From Panulirus ornatus (lineage: Eukaryota > Arthropoda > Malacostraca > Decapoda > Palinuridae), in assembly GCF_036320965.1 (NCBI RefSeq), contig NC_092225.1, positions 60,995,108-61,059,107 on the forward strand: 64,000 nt of DNA, given 5' to 3'. Made by a program: the position numbers and the translations under genes. Shown here piece after piece: positions 33,780 through 48,479 of the stretch. Within the stretch, counting starts at the first letter, position 1; each line of letters opens with the position of its first letter. The notes under the pieces were generated by a model, which had not been told where the DNA came from, did no database searches, and worked only from the letters and a program-made list of their open reading frames with translations.

Positions 33780-34430
33780 ACTTGTAAAGGCTATTAACCC
33801 CTTAAACATGACGGTAAGACCCTTTGGAATGATGACTTGACCTTTGACCTGAACCTTTAAGGGTCATGTCTTCATTATCCATGGGTCTTACTTGTCATGC
33901 TCAAGGGTCGTACCGTCGAATTTTCAAGGGTCGTACCTTCGTGCTTTCAAGGGTCGTACCTTTGTGCTTCAAGGGTCGTACCGTAGAGCTTTCAATGGTC
34001 GTACATTCGTGCTTTCAAGGGTCGTACAGTCGTGCTTTCAAGGGGCGTACCCTCGTGCTTTTAAAGGTCGTACCTTCGTGCTCTCAAAGGTCGTACCTTC
34101 GTGCCTTCAAGGAACTAACAGTTGTGCTTTCAAGGGGCGTACCTTCGTGCTTTCAAGGGTCGTACCTTTGTGCTTCAAGGGTCGTACCGTAGAGCTTTCA
34201 ATGGTCGTACATTCGTGCTTTCAAGGGTCGTACAGTCGTGCTTTCAAGGGGCGTACCCTCGTGCTTTTAAAGGTCGTACCTTCGTGCTCTCAAAGGTCGT
34301 ACCTTCGTGCCTTCAAGGAACGTACAGTTGTGCTTTCAAGGGGCGTACCTTCGTGCTTTCAAGGGTCGTACCGTCGTGCTTTAGAGGATCGTTCCGTCGC
34401 GCTTTCAAGCGTCGTATCATCGTGCTGAAT
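33780..34430. repeat. converging-arm minisatellite 2
   Basis: Very short left arm ('aacatgacggtaagaccctt'), core at 33840-33890 ('cctttgacctgaacctttaa' + gggtcatgtc, then 'tcattatccatgggtc'), and a long right arm of 23-bp units such as 'gggtcgtaccttcgtgcttt' + caa. The right arm contains a higher-order duplication: about nine units at 33930-34135 recur at 34136-34341, offset by 206 bp, with very few differences. Frames of 108-178 residues are artefacts. Confidence 0.85.
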
Positions 34431-34653
34431 GAGTTCGCTTCAGAAGACACACCAGAATAAGTAAAACCTGAATTACTTTGCGATTCTTCCCCAGACGCGC
34501 CAGTCAGGGACTCTGTGGCTAATAAGTGTTCCATCAGACCGAGGAAGTCATTAGCATAGAGACAACATCGACCCTTTTCAGTCACATATATTAGGGGCAA
34601 TTAGCCAGGTGAGAGGTGTCTGTCTGTCTGTAGAAGGGCTCCCAACAGCTGGG

Positions 34654-34658
<5 letters not shown>

Positions 34659-34688
<30 letters not shown>
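34659..34688. repeat. (GA)n microsatellite
   Basis: Short GA tract; another longer GA tract lies at 34966-35018. Confidence 0.95.
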
Positions 34689-34691
<3 letters not shown>

Positions 34692-34805
34692 GAGAGGAGT
34701 GTTTCTCTCCCTTCCTGAAAGTCAATACTTCGGGACCATATATGTATTTCCTGAACGTGCAGACTATAAGGGCGACGCCCAACACGATGGCTGGTGGATC
34801 ATCAT

Positions 34806-34815
34806 CGCTCACCGC

Positions 34816-34862
<47 letters not shown>
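34806..34862. repeat. poly-C followed by (CA)n
   Basis: About 25 C residues then a CA tract. The C-run could form unusual structure or be a sequencing weak spot. Confidence 0.95.
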
Positions 34863-34864
<2 letters not shown>

Positions 34865-34961
34865 CTGTTCTTTGTTCTGATTACCTGTTTGTTGATGCAT
34901 TTTACTCACGTTCGGAGAGACACAGAGGGGCATGAGGAGTGTGGGACGGTACATGGTTGAT

Positions 34962-34965
<4 letters not shown>

Positions 34966-35018
<53 letters not shown>
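34966..35018. repeat. (GA)n microsatellite
   Basis: Pure GA tract. Confidence 0.95.
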
Positions 35019-35020
<2 letters not shown>

Positions 35021-35084
35021 TGTCTTATTACTGCTTACGTTTTACAAAGAGAGAGATTTGCATTAGTGTTGTCCCGTCTCCTCA

Positions 35085-35300
35085 CCTTATATACATTTAT
35101 ATACCATGTCTTTACTCCTCTGTACATAAACACAGACACCAGCATAAGCCAGGTACCCATTGATCGAACAGCTCCGAGGGGAGGATGAACACCTGGGTTG
35201 GGTCTGGGGCAGCTGCCGCACCCAGAACTCGAATCCGGGTGGGTCCAGGCGTGGATCATGGTCTGGGATGGTATCCATTACACCACGTAAACCCGTGTGT
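35085..35300 (-). mobile_element. tRNA-derived SINE copy 5 (diverged head)
   Basis: On the minus strand: A-box-like 'tggtgtaatgg' (35275-35285), B-box-like 'ggattcgagttct' (35224-35236), then 'tgttcatcctcccctcggag' and 'caatgggtacctggcttatg', matching the body of copy 4 at 63560-63610. The stretch between the boxes differs from the other copies, so it is a separate subfamily or an older copy. The 3' end is not recognisable. Confidence 0.75.

Positions 35301-35336
<36 letters not shown>
35299..35336. repeat. (GT)n microsatellite
   Basis: GT tract with two GC interruptions. Nothing recognisable between here and 35650. Confidence 0.9.
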
Positions 35337-35341
<5 letters not shown>

Positions 35342-35649
35342 TCTTTGTCTTAGTATTTGTGAGTCATTGTATATTTGCTTTTATATGTATCATTTTTGAT
35401 GTGTATGTATGCGTGTGTTTATGTGCAAGTACACACCTGTGCGTATGTTTTTGTTTGTTATGTTCTTGTTTACTTGTATGTCCATGTGTGAAATTATATG
35501 TATGCGTTCATGGGTGCGTGCCTGAGATGTGCATGTATATTTTGAAATTCCAAACGTGACCGTATTCCATACATGTCCTCTGATGTAGTTATACCTACAT
35601 GTATTCACGGTAAGCTTATACATGTACGTCTACATGTGCCTTTCTCTCC

Positions 35650-36230
35650 TTCGGTGTTGAGAAGGAAACTTTCTTAACTTCTTGAATACAACAACTTAAC
35701 TCCTTGAGTACTTCGACCTAAACATACCAAATAAAGTTGATTAACACCTTTGAGTAACCCCATTCAGTACAAAGAACCTAATCCCTTGATTATATTAACT
35801 CAACTCTTTGATTACATTAACCCTTTGATTACAACGACCTAACCCTTGGAGTATGTTGTCTTAACCTATTGAGTACGACTACTGATACTGGCTTAACCCC
35901 CTGAGTACGACGACCCAACACCTGGAGTACATTGACTTAACCCCTTGATTTCGACGACTTAACTTCTTGAGTACAATGACTTATCCCCTTGATTACGACA
36001 GCTTAACCTCTTGAGGACGACGAATAACCCCTTGAGTAAAACGACTCAACCTCTTGATTACGGCGACTTAACCCTTTGTGTGCGACACATCAGCCCCTTG
36101 AGTACGACGACTTAGTCCTATCAGTAAGAAGAATAACCACTTAGAGCAAGACGATTGCACACTTGAGCACGAAATCTGAACTCATCATACACAAGGGCTA
36201 AGACATCGTACTCCCTATATGGTGCAATCG
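35650..36230. repeat. degenerate ~22-bp minisatellite, arm-type units
   Basis: Units like 'ccttgagtacgacgacttaa' + ccc, many diverged. The right end has 'tgaactcatcatacacaagg' + gct and then a unit in the opposite sense ('aagacatcgtactccc'), which recalls the core boundary at 39.3 kb. Hence it is likely a one-armed member of the converging-arm family. Confidence 0.65.
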
Positions 36231-36239
36231 CCCTCTCTC

Positions 36240-36994
36240 TGGCCAACAGCAGAGAAGGTATATAGAGAGGTTAGGCTTGGAGTTTAGTGCTTTTGAGATA
36301 CGCATACCTAAATATGGTTGCATAGCTATCAAGGCATGAAGATATAAGATGTGAAGCTGACCAAGAGTACCCTCAGACATTACCTACCCTAGAATATCGG
36401 AAAGAGAGAGAGAGAAAAAAATACAGGCCTTTGGAAATGGTATGAATTGAACTGTGGTTACATTTTAAGCGAGCACTCAGTCACACGAGGATTGACCGTT
36501 GCGTTGTACCCTCTTCTTTTCCTCGAAGAGCTAAGTTGTGAAATTCTCTTTTCCTCCCTTCCCTCACCTCTCACCCTCCTGCTTTTTAAGAGTCGGGTCT
36601 ACTCACACCGGTGGAGCTCTGGTCAAATTTCACCATTCTTAAGCGACAAGCGGAGCAAATCTATGCCCGTAGAATGTCCATCACTATAAAGAGGCGATAT
36701 ACACATACCACATAATATAGCGGCGTGTGGACATAACATGAAGATAAACGGTGACTCATCGACCACAAACCGATTGCTGTGAGGTAAATGAACACACGCA
36801 TGAATACGGTTCCGTCGTGGAAATGGTTTTATGTTTGGCAGTGCACAACATATGCAGAATAAAAACAGTATCGAATCCCAGCAAGATATTCTCTTTTTAA
36901 CACTTATGTTAAGCAAGTCTGTGACTCACAGTTTTTTTTCCTCAAGGGTCTTTCTACTTACAGTTTTGATATGCATGTTTTTTTTTCTGTTTTC

Positions 36995-37032
<38 letters not shown>

Positions 37033-37120
37033 TGCATGTGTTTATTTTTGCCACCATGTTGACTTAGGCCGAATGCAGCTCCGAATACTAATGACTGACT
37101 TATATCCTTTGCTGTGATCT
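36240..37120. other. no recognisable gene; contains (GT)n
   Basis: A (GT)n tract lies at about 36996-37028. An 80-residue frame at 36447 and a 97-residue minus frame at 36623 show no known motif. Confidence 0.45.
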
Positions 37121-37124
37121 GTTT

Positions 37125-37480
37125 ATCTTAATGTAATCTTGAAGGACATCATCATCTTTTATGAAAAGTTTCGTGTGTTTCAATCGCATGCGAAAAATAA
37201 TACGTATGTTTTGATGTAATCTTGAAGCAGATGATCATCACGTATGAAAAATTTCATGTATATTCTAATGTAATCTTGAGGAAGATCATCATCGCCTGTG
37301 GGAAATAACACGTCTATTCTAATGTAATCCTGAAGATCATCAGAATTGAGAAATAATATGTTTATTCTAATGCAATATTGAGCAGATCATCATTACACTT
37401 GGGGAATATCATGCTTGTTTTAATGTAATCTTCAAACAGCGCATCGTCACATTTGAGAAAACATTTATTGAATTACCATA
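37125..37480. repeat. ~54-bp minisatellite
   Basis: Landmark 'aatgtaatcttga' or a variant at 37130, 37213, 37267, 37321, 37369 and 37422, usually followed by 'agatcatcatcac'. Spacing is mostly 48-54 bp (one of 83). Old and not coding. Confidence 0.75.
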
Positions 37481-37869
37481 CATTACCTTTCGTAAATCGT
37501 GCGTAACTTTTTTTTATATGTTTGTGACATGAAAAAAGTAAATGTAATTCTTGTTGCAAAATGCTTCGTTGCCGTCATTCAAAGTAATCGTTAAGTAATC
37601 TTCGATTCTATCCATTTTTTTTTTCTAGCAGTATGTAGCAGGAGAGTGGTGCATTGAAGATAATGTTACTGGAAGATATAACAAATAATATTAAGACGGA
37701 TCGCATCATCGCGCACAGGAAGCCAAATAGAAATTCTCATTTTTGTAAATACTCAATCTTCCCTCCAGACAGCTCTTTGACAGCCACGGAGCGGGCGAGG
37801 GATCCTTCGGCTGTTGTTGAACGATCGCTGTCCAGCCCAAGTTAGAGAGAGGGAGAGAGAGCGGACCAG
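37481..37869. other. no recognisable gene
   Basis: AT-rich sequence with a T-run at 37615; a 63-residue frame at 37654 has no motif. Confidence 0.4.
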
Positions 37870-38640
37870 GTCACACCTTAAATCTTTTGAGTATGACGCG
37901 CTTAACCGTTTGGGAACGACGACTTTAATCTTTTGAGTACGATAACTTTACCTCCTAAAAACGACGACCTTACCTCTTAAGTACGACAACTTTACCTCAT
38001 AAGTACGAGGACCTTACCTTTTAAGTATGATAACTTTACCTCTTAAGTACGACGACCTTACCTCTTAATTATGATAACTTTACCTCATAAGTACGACGAC
38101 CTTACCTCTTGATTATGATAACTTTACCTCACAAGTACGACGACCTTACCTCTTAAGTATGATAACATTACCTTTTAAGTACGACGACTTACCTTTTAGG
38201 TACGATAACTTTACCTCTTAAGTACGATGACCTTACCTCTTAAGTACGATAACTTTACCGCTTAAGTACGTACGACAACTTTACCTCTTAAGCACAACAA
38301 CTTTACCTCATACGTACGACAGCTTTGCTCCTTAAATATGACAACTGAATTCATTCATCACCAGAACTCAATTACCACTAGTTACAATGACTTAACCCCC
38401 TATGATAACGATGGCTTGATGGACGACTTAACCCCTTAAATACAGCATTCTAACCCATTAAGTTCAACCACTATCTTGATCTTGATCGTGGTGCTCATGG
38501 TCTAAATCATTGTACTCATGTGGTGAAGTATGCGTACTCATGCTGTTGAGTCCTCTTACTCAGGTAGTAAGGTGGTCATACTCAACTTGCTAAGCCGTCA
38601 TACTCAGGCTGTTGAGTGAGTGTACTCGGGAATATAGGAT
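37870..38640. repeat. 22-24 bp minisatellite with late orientation switch
   Basis: From 37870 to about 38465, units of the type 'cttaagtacgacgaccttac' + ct, mostly 22-24 bp. After about 38490 the units face the other way ('gtcatactcaggctgttgag', 'gcgtactcatgctgttgagt'). The switch is near 'tatcttgatcttgatcgtgg'. Arms are unequal (about 600 and 150 bp). Confidence 0.7.
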
Positions 38641-39169
38641 TACCTGAGACAGCCAGAGTTTGGTCGTGATAGTGAGTGTTGGCCTTACTAGAAACGCTTC
38701 CAGGTATTGTCTAGTGAGAAACTTGTGGCTCCAGTTATACAGTATCTGTATAGATAGACCACACAGACCTAAGCTCCAGGTGATTGCTGTCATTTACGGC
38801 CACACTGTGCTGCTCAGCTGAAAGGCTATGGAGGAGGTGATATACGAACTTCTGTTAGAAGTGAGTGGCATAACTTGAAGGCAGGCCATACACTAGTCAT
38901 TTGCAAGTAAAGGACGGACGTAATATACATAAATCAGGAACGAAAGTCTTAGCTTGGATGTGTGCTAAACAGACAAGACAGTGGGACTTATGTCTGGCTG
39001 AGTGATGGGTCTCGAGGTTTAAGAATACATCTATCTTTAGATATTTCTTTTTACGACAAGATAGAGAGACGGCTTCGGAGATAAGCCGGATATCTACATT
39101 AATGGCTGAACGTCAGGTGCACAGAAAAGTTAGGTGCATGACACTTTATTTACCTGAACGACAGTTGTG
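38641..39169. other. no recognisable gene
   Basis: Mixed sequence, no frame of note, no repeat seen. Confidence 0.45.
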
Positions 39170-39400
39170 TAAGGTCAACGGTAAGATCCTTGAGCACAAC
39201 GGTACGATCCTTGAGCGTTACTGCACGATCCTGGAGCTCAAGGGTACAGCTCTTGAGAATGACGTTACGACCCTTGGACATAAAAAAAACCTGGCCTTTA
39301 TCCTCGCCCCTGAGGGTGAGGTCTAAGACCAGTCCATCATATCCAAGTGTAGTAACGTTGTGCTCAAAGGCTCTAGCTACCGTGATCGAGGCTTGTACTC
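39170..39400. repeat. converging-arm minisatellite 3
   Basis: Left arm 'gatccttgagcacaacggta' + cgatccttgagc (39185 on), core at about 39285-39355 ('cctggcctttatcctcgccc' + ctgagggtgagg, then 'accagtccatcatatccaag'), right arm 'gtagtaacgttgtgctcaaa' in the opposite sense. This is the clearest small example of the left arm / core / right arm layout. Confidence 0.7.
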
Positions 39401-41089
39401 TTCTCCTCAAGAGGTTAAAGACCTGCGTATAGCAACTCTTGGATTCAACTGTGGGATGGTCGCACAGCTTAGACAGTGACTCCTCCTGGATTTAGCTGAA
39501 CATTTCCCTGACTGGGAGAGGCTGGGTCCTGGTTCCTCTGACAGTGAGAGATGTGTCGTGACGAACAAGGCTGTGATACGAATAAACGAAGGGATATGAT
39601 TTATGAGTGCCTGACGCCTCAGTTAGCGGAGTCTGCCTCCTCCGCCGCCTACGCTCTGAGAGGCTTGTGACTAATGCTTTGAGACTGGGTCCTGTGTTCT
39701 CCACACGCTCTCGATCGGACCCAAACTCAAGCTAGTCGGGTTTACACAAGAGTCGTAATCTTGTGAGCGTTTACCTAAACTCATTTGGTTTTAAGTCCTC
39801 TTGTATATCCACAAGCTTGGGGCTTATGTGTGAAACTCATACCGTTGTTTCTTTGCTCAGCCCCTGACGCTACGCTGGGTCAGACTCATGTCAGGTCAGA
39901 TCTGACGTATCAGTCATATGCTCATGAATTCTCATAGTTTACATGGTGATTCGAAGGAACGCTGTGTGCCTCAGTTGCTGAATCAGGTTGATAGCCCCAT
40001 CAAGTTGTGCTCGAAAAGCCTTGTAAAGAAGGAATATGCTTTCGTTTATGATGTTAGATGAAAGTGTCGTGAAAAGAAGTTTGAAAGTCATTGACGAGAA
40101 ACTTCAAGTTATTTGAAAAACAAAAGTTTTAGATCTCTAAGAAGAATAAAATGACTGAGTAAGACTGTTGCTTTGAATCTGTAAATTTGATATAGAAAAA
40201 AAAATGTTGGATAAAGACTTCTTTAGCTGCTATAAGAGAAATTATTCTGGAAGAAAGACATAGGAAGGTGAGCTTTCAGAAGTATTTAGATTTAAACTCC
40301 TTGAGTATAATAAACAAATGGTGTAAGTCAAGCGATTACCTGATGTGTAGATTGTAAGAGCCAAGGCGAGGGTCAAGTATGTTGAATGTTTATGTCAAGT
40401 CAAATACTAATGCTCAGACTGTGCAAGTCAAATGAGAGACATATAGTTTGGTTAAGGCTAAAGGACATCTCTTGCTTCGTCAAATGAGAACCTGATGTGT
40501 GTATTGTTTTCATGCTTGTAGGATGTATAGGTCACGTGAGAAGTTGATATTTTGATATGGTTTATTTGGAATCAAAAGTTTAGAATGTTTAAGTCGGATG
40601 AAATTCATTACCGAGGAGTTAAGTCCCACTAATGCTCGTGATATCGAATTTCTGGGCTACTGGAGATCAGAAGTGGAGGATACTCGAAGAAGAGAAACTG
40701 TCATGTAGAAAGATAAGTGAGAATCTAACATAGAGGATATACAGTCAAGTGATGATATAAGGTTTAGAACTTATACCACAGATGAAGATGCTGGATAGTT
40801 AGTTGGGTGTTTGGGCTTTTAGTCCCGTCAACTGCCGTGGTCATGAAGGCCATCAGTGTCAAGCGACTACATCCACCAACCGAAATCTCTCTCAACACCT
40901 TCTTCAGGTGCTAAGGACAGTTCTACGACCACAGACCTTCCTACTGTGCGTGCGATCTACTGTGTTGCTTGGGCAAAGTACTTAACCTGTGGAATGTATT
41001 GCTCGGGTAGAATAGGAGACACAGACAAGCTGACGCGCAGAGCATCTACCACCAGGAGAATCGATGCACAAGATATTCAACTGTGGTGG
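39401..41089. other. no recognisable gene
   Basis: 40320-40660 carries loosely repeated 'gtcaaatgagaa' phrases, possibly a very old minisatellite. An 88-residue frame at 40856-41122 has no known motif. The remainder appears single-copy. Confidence 0.4.
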
Positions 41090-41628
41090 AATCTGACACA
41101 TAGATTCTTTAACTCGGCATGAATATGACCACAAATTCTTTGATTCGGCATAAATCTGACCATAAATTCTCTAATAAGGCATGAATCTGGCCTATAAATT
41201 CTTTTATTCGGCATGAATCTGGCCCATGAATTTTTTAATTCGGCACATATCTGACTACAAATTCTTTAATTCGGCATGACTCTGACTACGAAATCTTGAA
41301 TTCAGCATAAATCTGACCACAAATTCTTTAATTCGGCATGGATCTGGCGCATAAATTCTTTAATTCGGCATTATTGACACACAAATTCTTTAATTCGGCA
41401 TGAATCTGACACACAAATTCTTTAATTTGGCATGAATCTGACGCACAAAGTCTTCAACTCGGCAGAGATCTGAATAACACAAATTGTTTAATACGGCATG
41501 AATCTGACACACACACACACATAATGTTAAATTCGGCAGGAGGCTGATATACACAAAGATATTTATCCGGCATGGCTCGGCATGAATATGACACGCAGAA
41601 TCTTTAATCTAGCTTGAATCTGACACAT

Positions 41629-41680
<52 letters not shown>

Positions 41681-41775
41681 GCACAAAATCTTTAATTCGG
41701 CAGAAATCTGACACACACACACACACACACACGAGAGGAGCCTGACACACAGAGAGAATCTTTACTTGGGCAAGA
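41090..41775. repeat. 31-bp minisatellite with embedded (CA)n tracts
   Basis: About 20 units of 'aattctttaattcggcatga' + atctgaccaca, period 31 bp. To the right, units gain 'ctgacacacaaa' and several then hold expanded CA tracts (41510-41520, 41632-41679, 41711-41731). The CA tracts sit at the same place in the unit, so they arose inside it. Confidence 0.88.
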
Positions 41776-41779
41776 TACC

Positions 41780-42316
41780 TGACGCGCGAAATACCCAGCT
41801 CGGGCAACAATCTCCAAAATGGAAATTGTATAGCTGGGGTAACTTATCTAAAATCAGAGACGTGTCTTTAAGGCGAGTTACAGGCACGTCGGCATTATGG
41901 CTTGAAAAGGAAAGTTATCGTGTGGCAGAATCTATCCTGGACTACACGTAACCCTGGCTGTTTTCTAGCCTGTCAGTTGTGTAATGGCTGAGCATCCAGT
42001 GTATATAACTCGGGCAAGTAGCTAGCACATGGTAGTGTCTATGTCGCTGTCCTATTGTGAAGACTGTATCCCTCCAGCATAAGAGTTAAGACTAACATTC
42101 CTTTTTATTAAGATGTTTTACACTGTCAACATCAGTGGCGTAATGTAGTGAGATGTAATCAGAATGGCTTATCAGTTTTCAGAAAATATGAATTCACATG
42201 ATGAGCTGTGCTAGGTCCAGTTTCTAGTTTGTTAGAGGAAAAACCACTTACTTGACTGTTTAAAAAAAACTACGTCCTCAATTGCATTAAGATTCTGACT
42301 TTTTTACAGATATGAT

Positions 42317-42319
<3 letters not shown>
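41780..42319. other. no recognisable gene
   Basis: Single-copy-looking sequence up to the composite array. Confidence 0.45.
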
Positions 42320-42378
<59 letters not shown>

Positions 42379-42482
42379 AATTGCCTAGGTGTACTGAATA
42401 GGGAGGGAAATTTTCACCCATGGAACTCCATCTATTGAACATTCTCCACTATCTTGCTTCTTGATTTTATGATGTTCTTCTC

Positions 42483-42551
<69 letters not shown>

Positions 42552-42655
42552 AATTGCCTAGGTGTACTGAATAGGGAGGGAAATTTTCACCCATGGAACT
42601 CCATCTATTGAACATTCTCCACTATCTTGCTTCTTGATTTTATGATGTTCTTCTC

Positions 42656-42716
<61 letters not shown>

Positions 42717-42820
42717 AATTGCCTAGGTGTACTGAATAGGGAGGGAAATTTTCACCCATGGAACTCCATCTATTGAACATTCTCCACTATCTTGCTTCTT
42801 GATTTTATGATGTTCTTCTC

Positions 42821-42872
<52 letters not shown>

Positions 42873-43001
42873 TGTGTGTGTGTGTGTGTGTGTATGTAAT
42901 TGCCTAGGTGTACTGAATAGGGAGGGAAATTTTCACCCATGGGACTCCATCTATTGAACATTCTCCACTATCTTGCTTCTTGATTTTATGATGTTCTTCT
43001 C

Positions 43002-43052
<51 letters not shown>

Positions 43053-43156
43053 AATTGCCTAGGTGTACTGAACAGGGAGGGAAATTTTCACCCATGGGAC
43101 TCCATCTATTGAACATTCTCCACTATCTTGCTTCTTGATTTTATGATGTTCTTCTC

Positions 43157-43216
<60 letters not shown>

Positions 43217-43225
43217 TGTGTGTAT
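42320..43225. repeat. composite tandem array: ~110 unique bases + (GT)n
   Basis: Five almost identical unique blocks ('aattgcctaggtgtactgaa' to 'gatgttcttctcgg') alternate with six GT tracts of different length (about 45-73 bp). Unique blocks lie near 42375-42484, 42548-42656, 42713-42821, 42894-43003 and 43048-43157. Blocks 4 and 5 share 'ggga' where the first three have 'ggaa', and block 5 has 'gaacaggg'. A diverged relative follows at 43226-43320. Confidence 0.95.
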
Positions 43226-43680
43226 GTTTTAATTGCCTATTTGTACACTATTGTACCGGAGTTCTACGCTCGTGGGACCCCCATCTCTTGTCTGTGTGTC
43301 CTCGTACATGCCTAGGTATCCCATTACCCACGTATGCGTGTATCCGTCTCTTCTATACATGTACCGGTGTGTATGTTCGCCCAAATAAGAGTGTGTATGC
43401 CGTTCCCTAACACACCTCACGGTATAACCACTAATTATATTTTCAATCTGAGGTCATGATGATTAGTTCCTGACCTCCCCCGACCCCACAGGCCTGTTGT
43501 TATCATCATAATTATACTTCCACTCTTCACTTTGGCAATATATTTTGAACGTTTTTTCTCCCATGGGAATTCTAATCACAAGATCCCTGTCCTTCTCCAG
43601 GATGTGGTGCGAATCACTGTTGCACTGAGGGATGTAATCGAAACATCAAGAGAATAATAGACAGTAAAAAGTATATATAT
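43226..43680. other. diverged unit of the composite array, then unassigned sequence
   Basis: 'aattgcctatttgtacacta' and 'gttctacgctcgtgggaccc' + ccatctcttg align with the composite-array unit but are clearly diverged, suggesting the dispersed repeat from which the array grew. From 43400 to 43660 nothing is recognised. Confidence 0.55.
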
Positions 43681-43686
43681 ATATAT

Positions 43687-43928
43687 CTTTTCTTTTTTCT
43701 TTTAAACTATTCGCCATTTCCCGCGTTAGCGAGGTAGCATTAAGAACAGAGGACTGGGCCTTTGAGGGAATACCCTCACCTGGCCCAATTCTCTGTTCCT
43801 TCTTTTGGAAAATTTAAAAAAAAAAAAAACGAGAGGGGAGGATTTCCAGCCCCCCGCTCCCTCCCCTTTTAGTCGCCTTCTACGACACGCAGGGAATACG
43901 TGGGAAGTATTCTTTCTCCCCTATCCCC

Positions 43929-43932
<4 letters not shown>
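43687..43932 (-). mobile_element. short (TA)n-flanked element copy 5
   Basis: On the plus strand 'cccgcgttagcgaggtagca', then 'aagaacagaggactgggcct', an A-run, 'gatttccagccccccgctcc', 'agtcgccttctacgacacgc' and 'ctcccctatccccaggga'. It is full length and bounded by TA at both ends. Confidence 0.85.

Positions 43933-43996
<64 letters not shown>
43933..43996. repeat. (TA)n microsatellite
   Basis: TA tract at the 5' end of short element copy 5. The 190 bp after it are unassigned. Confidence 0.95.
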
Positions 43997-44000
<4 letters not shown>

Positions 44001-44189
44001 CTTTTTCCCAACTTGGTATAGATTCCATTGAAGATACAGAAACGTAATGGGAGGTAATTCTTAAGTTTAGTAAAACCATCATTTCTACCAAGATGGTCGA
44101 ACAATGCGACACGTGCCTAGTTGTGGTTTCGTTCTGGGGTTTACCTCATCCGTCATTTCGTGGGATCTTGATTAACTCTTTTCATACAC

Positions 44190-44548
<359 letters not shown>

Positions 44549-44569
44549 GAATATATATATATATATATA

Positions 44570-45555
44570 TATTTATCGAATGAGAACTAAACTTAAGAAT
44601 TTTGTTTCAGAATTAATACGGTGGTTCGACTTCAAAAGAACCTGGGAATAACCGGAGGAAAATGATGTTTGGTTAGATGTACCATAAAATCCCCAGAGCC
44701 TGTCATTCTCATCTGAGAGTTTCTCATATGAGTGTGTCAAGGTTTCTGAGGCTTTCGGTAATCATTCATCAGCCCAGTGTTCCGCATCGTGTGTCTTATC
44801 GCTATATCCTCTCTCTTTCCTACCGCTTTGATCCTCCCAGCTGTCTGTGTGTGTGTCCACCTCCATTTCCGTGCGTCCCTCTCGTGCTTTTCTGTTCCTC
44901 TTCCACTCCCAGTATCCCTTTCCTCTGATTGCGTCCTCTTCCACTCCCCTTCCCGTCTCTCCACACCCTGGTACCGCTCCGCTCCATCCTCCGCCTTGTA
45001 CCACACTCCATGGATTCCCCTCCTCCCAGTGCATCTGTTATCACTTACATCCTGTCCAACCCTCCACTCTCTACCTCCTCCTCCCTCTTGCCAGTTTGTC
45101 TCTCCAGTTCCCCTGTCCTTTCCCACACCCTCTTTCCCATACCACTCCGCGCACCACTCCCTGACACTTCCTTTGTACTTCTCCTCTACTTCCTGTGGCC
45201 ACAGTCACTTCCTGCGCTATCGTGTACTCCCTCTGTGTCCCCGTTCACTCCCCGTGTCCTCAGTCTCCCCATATGTCCCCATTCATCACCTTGTGTCCCC
45301 CGTGCCATCCCCTTTGTCCCTCCTCCAGACACCGCGCGCGTCTGCCCGCGCGCGCCGCTCCCACTACCCTGGGCAGGTTTGATGAGCGGATAGCTAAAAC
45401 AATATGATTCATGCGTCTCACTCTCCTGTAAGGGTTCAGAGGAGCGTCCGCTGGCTTGCTCTAATATAGTTAAGACCCGGGTCGTGTCCACGTCACTTAG
45501 GGGTTGTCGTATCAATATGTTCTGCTGACGACTGGCTTGTATGAGTTCATTCCCA
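44570..45555. other. pyrimidine-rich sequence, no supported gene
   Basis: 44800-45340 is C/T-rich with loosely repeated 'gtcccc' and 'actccct' phrases. Overlapping frames (201, 154, 129 residues) occur on both strands, which is expected from composition; no domain seen. Confidence 0.45.
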
Positions 45556-45557
<2 letters not shown>

Positions 45558-45638
<81 letters not shown>

Positions 45639-45645
45639 TCTCTCT

Positions 45646-45714
<69 letters not shown>
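45558..45714. repeat. (CT)n then (TA)n
   Basis: About 90 bp of CT followed by about 66 bp of TA that abuts the LINE-A copy 5 tail. Confidence 0.95.
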
Positions 45715-48091
<2,377 letters not shown>

Positions 48092-48479
48092 TGGAAGGCA
48101 CTTAAATGTATCATTGTGGAGAGATTTTCAGTTTATTCATAACCAAATTGACTTATATCTTCACTGATGATGATGGTGGCCACATGATTTCATATAATTC
48201 TTTGTCTTGTGTAACAATTTCAATTTCAGTGATACAGATTAACTATATCTCCTGTCAACTGTGTTACCAAACGAGGTTCATTTTTAATGTAACATCCTGT
48301 TCTCTGTATTTGGGATGTTATTCCTACCTTTTAGCTTATCTGTCAAGGGTGAAGAACGCTCCTAGTCTTGTAGTTATCATATGTAAAGTATGATCGACCC
48401 TTCACAAACAGTGCAAAAGAAATATTGTAAACTGCTTCGTGCAAATCCAAGCATGTACGCACATTCATACGTATGTACT
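48092..48479. other. no recognisable gene
   Basis: AT-rich, single-copy-looking; a 95-residue frame at 48106 has no known motif. Confidence 0.45.

Noticed and set aside
44737..45393. Overlapping frames of 129-201 residues on both strands
   Set aside because: Strong pyrimidine bias explains open frames on both strands; no motif.
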